A stretch of DNA of 64,000 bases from Hericium rajendrae. Its lineage: Eukaryota > Basidiomycota > Agaricomycetes > Russulales > Hericiaceae. This document shows, piece by piece, positions 59,298 through 64,000 of the stretch (the stretch's first letter is position 1; each line of letters opens with the position of its first letter). The notes under the pieces were generated by a model. That model made no database searches, had not been told where the DNA came from, and was given only the letters and a program-made list of their open reading frames with translations. The stretch lies in the NCBI GenBank assembly GCA_033439255.1, contig CM065878.1, forward strand, positions 744,001 to 808,000, read 5' to 3'. A program made the position numbers and the translations under genes.

Positions 59298-61948
59298 ATG
59301 CCTCCTCTCATTTCTCGCAAGCGGTGGTTCTTACGTTTCGGTGCTGAGGAGGATGGTAAGCCGTAACGCCGTAACGCCTATCCTGAGTGTCGACTAACAG
59401 GAACCTGTAATTTCATTCGTCAGAGCATTCCTCCCTCGCTGCACGCAGACGCGTGATCTCGCCTTCAGATGTCCTCAGTCACGACGGCCCAACCTCAAGG
59501 AGCGCCTCCGATCAGGTCGAGGCGCGCCTGTTTCCTCCTCTAATATTTCCGCCACCGAGGAAGAAGACCAGTAGTACGGAATCTTCGACAACCTCTGTTT
59601 CGAGTTTAGACCCCAGCCACGGGCCCATACTAATCAACCCAACGCTGTTGACACCCCTTGGCCTCGGCCACGGACCCGTAGTCAACCCAACGCCACCAGG
59701 GCCACCCGGTATAGCCAGCACAGGCGACTTCGGCCACGGACCCGTGGTCAACCCAACGCCATCCGGTATAGCCAGTACAGGCGACTTCGGCGATCCAACA
59801 CCAAATCCATTCACGCCCAGCCCAACACCGAAGACTCCAGTCACGCCGGTGCCGTCAAGTGATCCGACTTTCAGCATTTCAGTATCCGTGCCTCTTTCCG
59901 GCGCCCCGCCCCCGCCTTCTTCCAGTTCCACGCCGAAGCCCTCGGACTCCGCGACGAGCACATCCAGCTCGTCCAAGGATTCTCCTACTTCGCACACAGA
60001 TACCTCTACCTCGAGCACAGACTCGTCGACATCTACCCCACACTTAACTCTGAAGACATCTTCCTCTACCTCGGTTCCACATAGTTCTACCTCGGATGGC
60101 CCGATCTCTACTACAAACCCGTCTTCCTCTACATCTTCACTGTCAGCAAGCAAGACCAAGGTGGCAGCACCGCCTACGACTTCGAGTAGTTCCAGCTCTT
60201 CCCGCAGCCAACCAACGAGCGCGAAGTCTTCAACAGGAACCGACACGGCTGACCAGCATACGCAGACGGGCACGTCTGACAAGCCTACGCATTCGAACAC
60301 GTCTAACCGGCCATCGCGGATAACTACTTCTGATCAACCGAACCAGACGGATCAGCCTGGAAAGGGTGGAGGTAATGGTGGAGGTGGCGGCGGCAACAAT
60401 GGAGGCGGCGGCGGCAACAACGGAGGTGGCGGCAGCAACAATGGAGGCGGGGGAAGTGGAGGCGGGGGGAGCGGTGGAGGAGGAAGCGGTGGAGGAAGCG
60501 GCGGCGGAGGGAGCGGCGGCGGTGGCAGCGGCAGCGGAGGCAGCGGGGGAGGAGGCAGCGGTGGAGGAGGAAACGGAGGCGGAGGAAACGGCGGCGGGGG
60601 AAGCGGTGGAGGAGGAAGTGGAGGAGGAGGAAGTGGAGGCGGCGGCGGCGGAGGAGGAGGAAGCGGCGGCGGAGGAAGTGGAGGAGGAGGAAGCGGCGGC
60701 GGAGGAAGCGGCGGCGGAGGCAGCGGCGGCGGAGGAAGCGGCGGAGGAGGCAGCGGCGGCGGTGGCAGCGGTGGCGGTGGAAGCGGCGGAGGAGGAAGTG
60801 GAGGCGGAGGAAACGGAGGCGGAGGAAACGGCGGTGGGGGAAGCGGTGGAGGAGGAAGTGGAGGAGGAGGAAGTGGAGGAGGAGGAAGTGGAGGAGGAGG
60901 AAGTGGAGGCGGCGGCAGCGGCGGCGGAGGAAGTGGAGGCGGCGGCGGAGGAAGCGGCGGAGGTGGAAGCGGCGGTGGCAGCGGTGGCGGAGGAGGAAGC
61001 GGAGGAGGAGGAAGCGGAGGAGGAAGCGGAGGAGGAGGCGGAGGATCAGGAGGTGACGGGAATGGAGACAATAACCCAACGGCAACAGCTTCTGCATCTG
61101 CTTCTATCACCAAGTCCGTTCAGTCCAAGAGTGCATCCGAGTCTCAATCTGCTAGCAGATCGAATTCCCAATCCTCCAGTAAATCCGAGTCCAAGTCCAA
61201 GTCAAGTTCTGAGCCGTTGCCACCGAAGTCATTCAGCATCGACCTCTCATTCACTGATGGGGCTACTCCCACTTTGACAGACAATCACACGCGGCCGACA
61301 GGGAAAAGGACCAGTGTGCAGCCTAGCAAGACCTTGAACGCAAGTGCTAGCAAATCCACATCCCAGTCCTCCAGCAAAACCCAGTCGCGGTCCACAAGCG
61401 AATCCGAGTCCAAGTCGAAATCAAGTTCTAAGTCGTCGCGACCGAAGTCATTCAGCATCGACTTCTCGTTCACTGTTAGGTCTACTTCGACTTTGACGGA
61501 TCCTGGTGCGCTGCCAACAGAGACAAAAACCAGCGCGCAGCCCAGCAAGACCTCGAACCCAAATGACAGCGGCGAGACAGAGACCCGGTCCCCCCTTCCC
61601 AATGGATCCAGCGACGGTTTATCGTATGTCTTTCTTTTGCTCTTCTGCGTGATCCATGAACGAATCTATTCATAAATTGTCGGTGTATAGCATCAGAGGT
61701 GTCCCTCTTAACCTCTTGACAGGCCCGGCGCACGACCGTCCTGGAGCAAATGTGGGCTTGCTTGGCATGGCGTGCGTGCTTCACTTCTCACTTTATTATT
61801 TTCCTTTCCTAACCATCATCCTAGACACAGCTCGACTTCTAACGATACAGGCGGCGTCCTCCTAGCTTTCTCGCTCATGGGTATCATTCTTCTGTTTCTG
61901 GTCTTTATTTCCCGACGCCGCGGTCGCAGACCAAGCCCAGATATATGA
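59298..61948 (+). CDS. Ser/Thr-rich membrane protein with long GGGGS-repeat linker (family member 5)
   Basis: Function unknown. Exons 59298-59355, 59424-61623, 61691-61771, 61825-61948, 820 residues, intact. Exon 1 is M-P-P-L-I-S-R-K-R-W-F-L-R-F-G and 58 nt. Exon 2 begins with L-G-H-G-P-V-V-N-P-T repeats, a Ser/Thr region, then ~230 residues made almost entirely of G-G-G-G-S/N units (60361-61060), then Ser/Lys repeats flanking two motifs, K-S-F-S-I-D-L-S-F-T-D-G and K-S-F-S-I-D-F-S-F-T-V-R. Exon 3 gives V-P-L-N-L-L-T-G-P-A-H and N-V-G-L-L-G-M; exon 4 the anchor helix (V-L-L-A-F-S-L-M-G-I-I-L-L-F-L-V-F-I) and S-R-R-R-G-R-R-P-S-P-D-I. Long antisense Pro-rich frames over the repeat are shadows. 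No signal peptide visible. Confidence 0.82.
60361..61060 (+). repeat. GGGGS coding repeat tract
   Basis: About 700 bp of imperfect 15-bp units of the type GGNGGNGGNGGNAGY, encoding roughly 40 GGGGS or GGGGN pentapeptides with occasional three- or six-Gly variants. Synonymous third positions vary between units, so the amino-acid repeat is better conserved than the DNA. Confidence 0.9.
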
Positions 61949-62591
61949 AACATCTTGTATTATAAGTGGCTTTGCTACGGGATTAGTCGAGCCGACGCCA
62001 GTCATTGTAAAGAGAAGGCGGGGAAACAATGATGATGATATAGGCAAATTATGCGTGGTTGACTTAGTCTGCTCAGTCGAACATTCCGCACATCCTATGT
62101 TCAACGAGGTGCTTCCTTGGCCGTATCACATGCTGAGAGAATCCTTTGAATGGCATGGAGGCGCCTACGTATTGGCATCTTGTCTTCCGAAGAGGCAGCT
62201 CCGCTCGCATAGCAGACTAAAGGAAGCAAATGGTCATATTTTTGAAATGTCCCTCTATTTCGGGAGAAACACAACGAATGCGCCGGCTCATGCAAGCACG
62301 CATGTTTTGACGGCACGACTGGACTAGTCGATACATAGATTGGATCTGGATGCGGCTTGTGTTTTCGGCGACTTCGTATCCAGAAGTTGTTCACACAGCG
62401 AGAATTATTGTGCTTTCATGACTTCGTGTTTCTAGTGGGGAAGAGCGTATCATCACGACAGATCAAGATAGGTATTCATTTGAGCCATTCTGTGCCTGCA
62501 CGTAAGTCAAATCAAGCAACAGTGGAAGCAAGTACGCGGCAACGCCGGAGATCAAAGAACAAATACAACATATATCCCAGGAAGCATTAGA
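61949..62591. other. intergenic, nothing recognised
   Basis: About 640 bp separating convergent genes. The first 60 bp belong to the duplicated block. Confidence 0.4.
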
Positions 62592-64000
62592 TCAATTCGC
62601 GTTCTCATTCTGAACGTTCCGCAAAACGCGGACTGCCGCCGATTGTATCTGCATGAGATTGGCGAACTGCTGCGAGATGGGAGTAAAGTTGACCGCCCTC
62701 GCCTTGATCGTACACAAGGCCTTGAAAGCGACCTCGAAAGCGAACTTCTCCCCGTTCTTCAGCTGATATGCACACGAGGCGCGCAACTCGTCCAGATTGG
62801 ATAGGGCGGTTATCAAAGGGACGTCGGGCCCTTCGGCATATGGCTTGCGAACCTTTTCGTGAAAGTGCGCAGTCTTGGGAGTTGACTTGCCCTTCTTCGA
62901 TGTAGGTTTATCGGAGCTCCCCCAGTACTCTCGGTAGCCCTGTTGGCTTTCCTCGACATGTTTTCGGATGCGCTGCAGTTCTTCCTGGATGAGCGTCTGC
63001 GAGACGGTGAGAGCTTTCTCGAAGGGTAAAAGAAGATCTTGGTCCGGTCGGTTGTGCTGCGTGACCAAGCGTTCGTAGCTTTCAAGATGTATGTCTTGGA
63101 GCTCCCTCCCTGTGGCGAGTAGGCTATCAAGAACAAACCTGGGAAGGCCCTTTCGGCGGCGTAAGGAGATTCGGTTGTCTACAGTTTCATTCTCCGCTGC
63201 ATCTTCCGATTGCATGCATTCAGGTTTCGGAACGTCGTACTTCAGGAAGTCCTCCCGGACGACTGCTTGCTTTAACCGAAGGCCGGTTTTCTTAGCGTCG
63301 AGGCAAGTGGTAAACCTGTGAGAAGTGAGCAATCATCCTCCCGGAGAGGAGCAATGGAGACATACATGTAGGCCAGACGGACGGCCTCTGGGTCGTTATA
63401 TCCACGGGCATAGACCACGTTGTCATTGAGCTTGGAATATTTGCCGACCTTGGTGTCCCCGAGTCCAGCGAGTAACGCTTTCAAAAGTCGTTCTTGGGCA
63501 TCAACGGGCCTCAAATCTGCAAACTCTGTCACCTGCTTGACATCCGATTCGAAACTGTCCTTGATCTCAGGCGGCTCCGGAACGAAGGCATGGTTCCTGA
63601 AGGGTTCGACGATAGATGGCTCCCACGTGACCATTGCAACGTCTGCGATACAGGTTTAGGGAATTGAACAAAATGGAGGACAGTAAGGCTTTACCGCCAT
63701 CATAGTCTATGCAGAAGATACGTTAATAAGCCTCATCAAGTAAACTAAATCGGAAAACGCACCCCCTCCTCCAAGATAGCTGGCCAGCGAGCGGGCCCCT
63801 TTGACCGAAAATACAATGACATCGACGTAGTCGAACAATGCGGGGTGCGCAATGGCGGTCACCTTGCAGCAGGGAATGGTTGTCAAGCTACTCAACGATC
63901 CCAAGAAGCTGAGATCATACCTTCTGCACATCAGAGGCTACCCGTGCGGGATTTCGGCTCACCTTCGGATGGACTGAGATTAGTTCCGACATATGACTAC
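62592..64000 (-). CDS. RNAi-type RNA-dependent RNA polymerase (3' part)
   Basis: C-terminal part of a eukaryotic cell-encoded RdRP (QDE-1/RDR family), which makes double-stranded RNA for silencing; the 5' part lies beyond the right edge. Reading on the minus strand: S-R-N-P-A-R-V-A-S-D-V-Q-K, spliced to V-T-A-I-A-H-P-A-L-F-D-Y-V-D-V-I-V-F-S-V-K-G, then S-Y-L-G-G-G joined to D-Y-D-G-D-V-A-M-V-T-W-E-P. D-Y-D-G-D is the catalytic D-x-D-G-D metal-binding loop. Most of it is encoded by a 12-nt exon at 63695-63706. Downstream the C-terminal helical region has L-A-G-L-G-D-T-K-V-G-K-Y-S, A-R-G-Y-N-D-P-E-A-V-R-L-A-Y and ends at 62592. The catalytic residues are intact. Confidence 0.9.

Larger units (their letters stand above)
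58221..62010 (+). repeat. segmental duplication, right block
   Basis: Counterpart of 53757-57395 in the same orientation, about 4.46 kb downstream: ASK1 3' fragment, intergenic region, promoter, Ser/Thr-rich gene 5 and 3' flank. Divergence is moderate, so the duplication is not recent. Confidence 0.8.

Noticed and set aside
60324-61113. Long antisense Pro-rich frames and a Glu/Ala frame over the GGGGS tract
   Set aside because: Shadow frames of a 15-bp repeat without stops in several frames.
1-64000. CRISPR array, prophage, insertion sequence, operon
   Set aside because: The DNA is eukaryotic and intron-rich; no spaced direct repeats or bacterial signals were seen.

Overview
The window is nuclear DNA of a filamentous basidiomycete, most likely an Agaricomycete. 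Nearly every gene is split by short (about 45-80 bp) GT-AG introns, GC is high, core promoters carry TATA boxes, and the content is typical of that class: DASH-complex ASK1, Skt5-type chitin synthase activator, wax-synthase-like acyltransferase, Baeyer-Villiger-type monooxygenase, RNAi RNA-dependent RNA polymerase, and very long Ser/Thr-rich membrane proteins. No prokaryotic, organellar or CRISPR feature was seen. All gene models come from reading frames and splice signals by eye; sums of exon lengths were checked for frame where exon ends are given.

Layout. 0-9 kb is a housekeeping block: dienelactone hydrolase (DLH copy 1), tRNA-dihydrouridine synthase DUS1, a NOPCHAP1-like snoRNP assembly factor, DPH4 (diphthamide synthesis J protein), the ubiquilin DSK2 and the Golgi tether subunit COG8. 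9-12.3 kb is gene-poor but holds a U2 snRNA gene with its own TATA box. 12.3-14.7 kb is a sugar transporter. 16.2-18.4 kb and 23.1-26.4 kb are Ser/Thr-rich single-pass membrane proteins, with an unrecognised protein (19-20.3 kb) and a wax-synthase-like enzyme (20.7-22 kb) between them. 27.1-33.3 kb is an accessory block of two genes on the minus strand: a ~1300-residue, ~13-exon protein with an N-terminal zinc-ribbon and a DDE-transposase-like core that includes a D(2)H signature, and an unrecognised 295-residue protein. 34-38.7 kb holds DUS2 and exocyst EXO84. 39.7-42.3 kb is another Ser/Thr-rich membrane protein; 42.5-45.1 kb a flavin monooxygenase; 47-48.7 kb the Skt5/Chs4 homologue with a CaaX end; 49.9-51 kb DLH copy 2; 51.6-53.9 kb ASK1.

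53.8-62 kb is a tandem segmental duplication. Each block starts in the 3' end of ASK1 (intact in the left block, a ~155 bp relic in the right) and carries one Ser/Thr-rich membrane protein gene. The right-hand copy contains roughly 40 natural GGGGS-like units. The window closes inside an RNAi RdRP gene whose catalytic DYDGD loop is largely encoded by a 12-nt exon.

The two most unusual systems are the transposase-like gene pair at 27-33 kb, and a family of leaderless-looking membrane proteins (at 16, 40, 55 and 59 kb) that share a short motif of the form K-[ST]-F-S-[IV]-[DN]-[FL]-S-F. In the last three the exon architecture, C-terminal anchor and ATG-free 5' leader are also conserved, while the low-complexity linker has been replaced independently in each copy.
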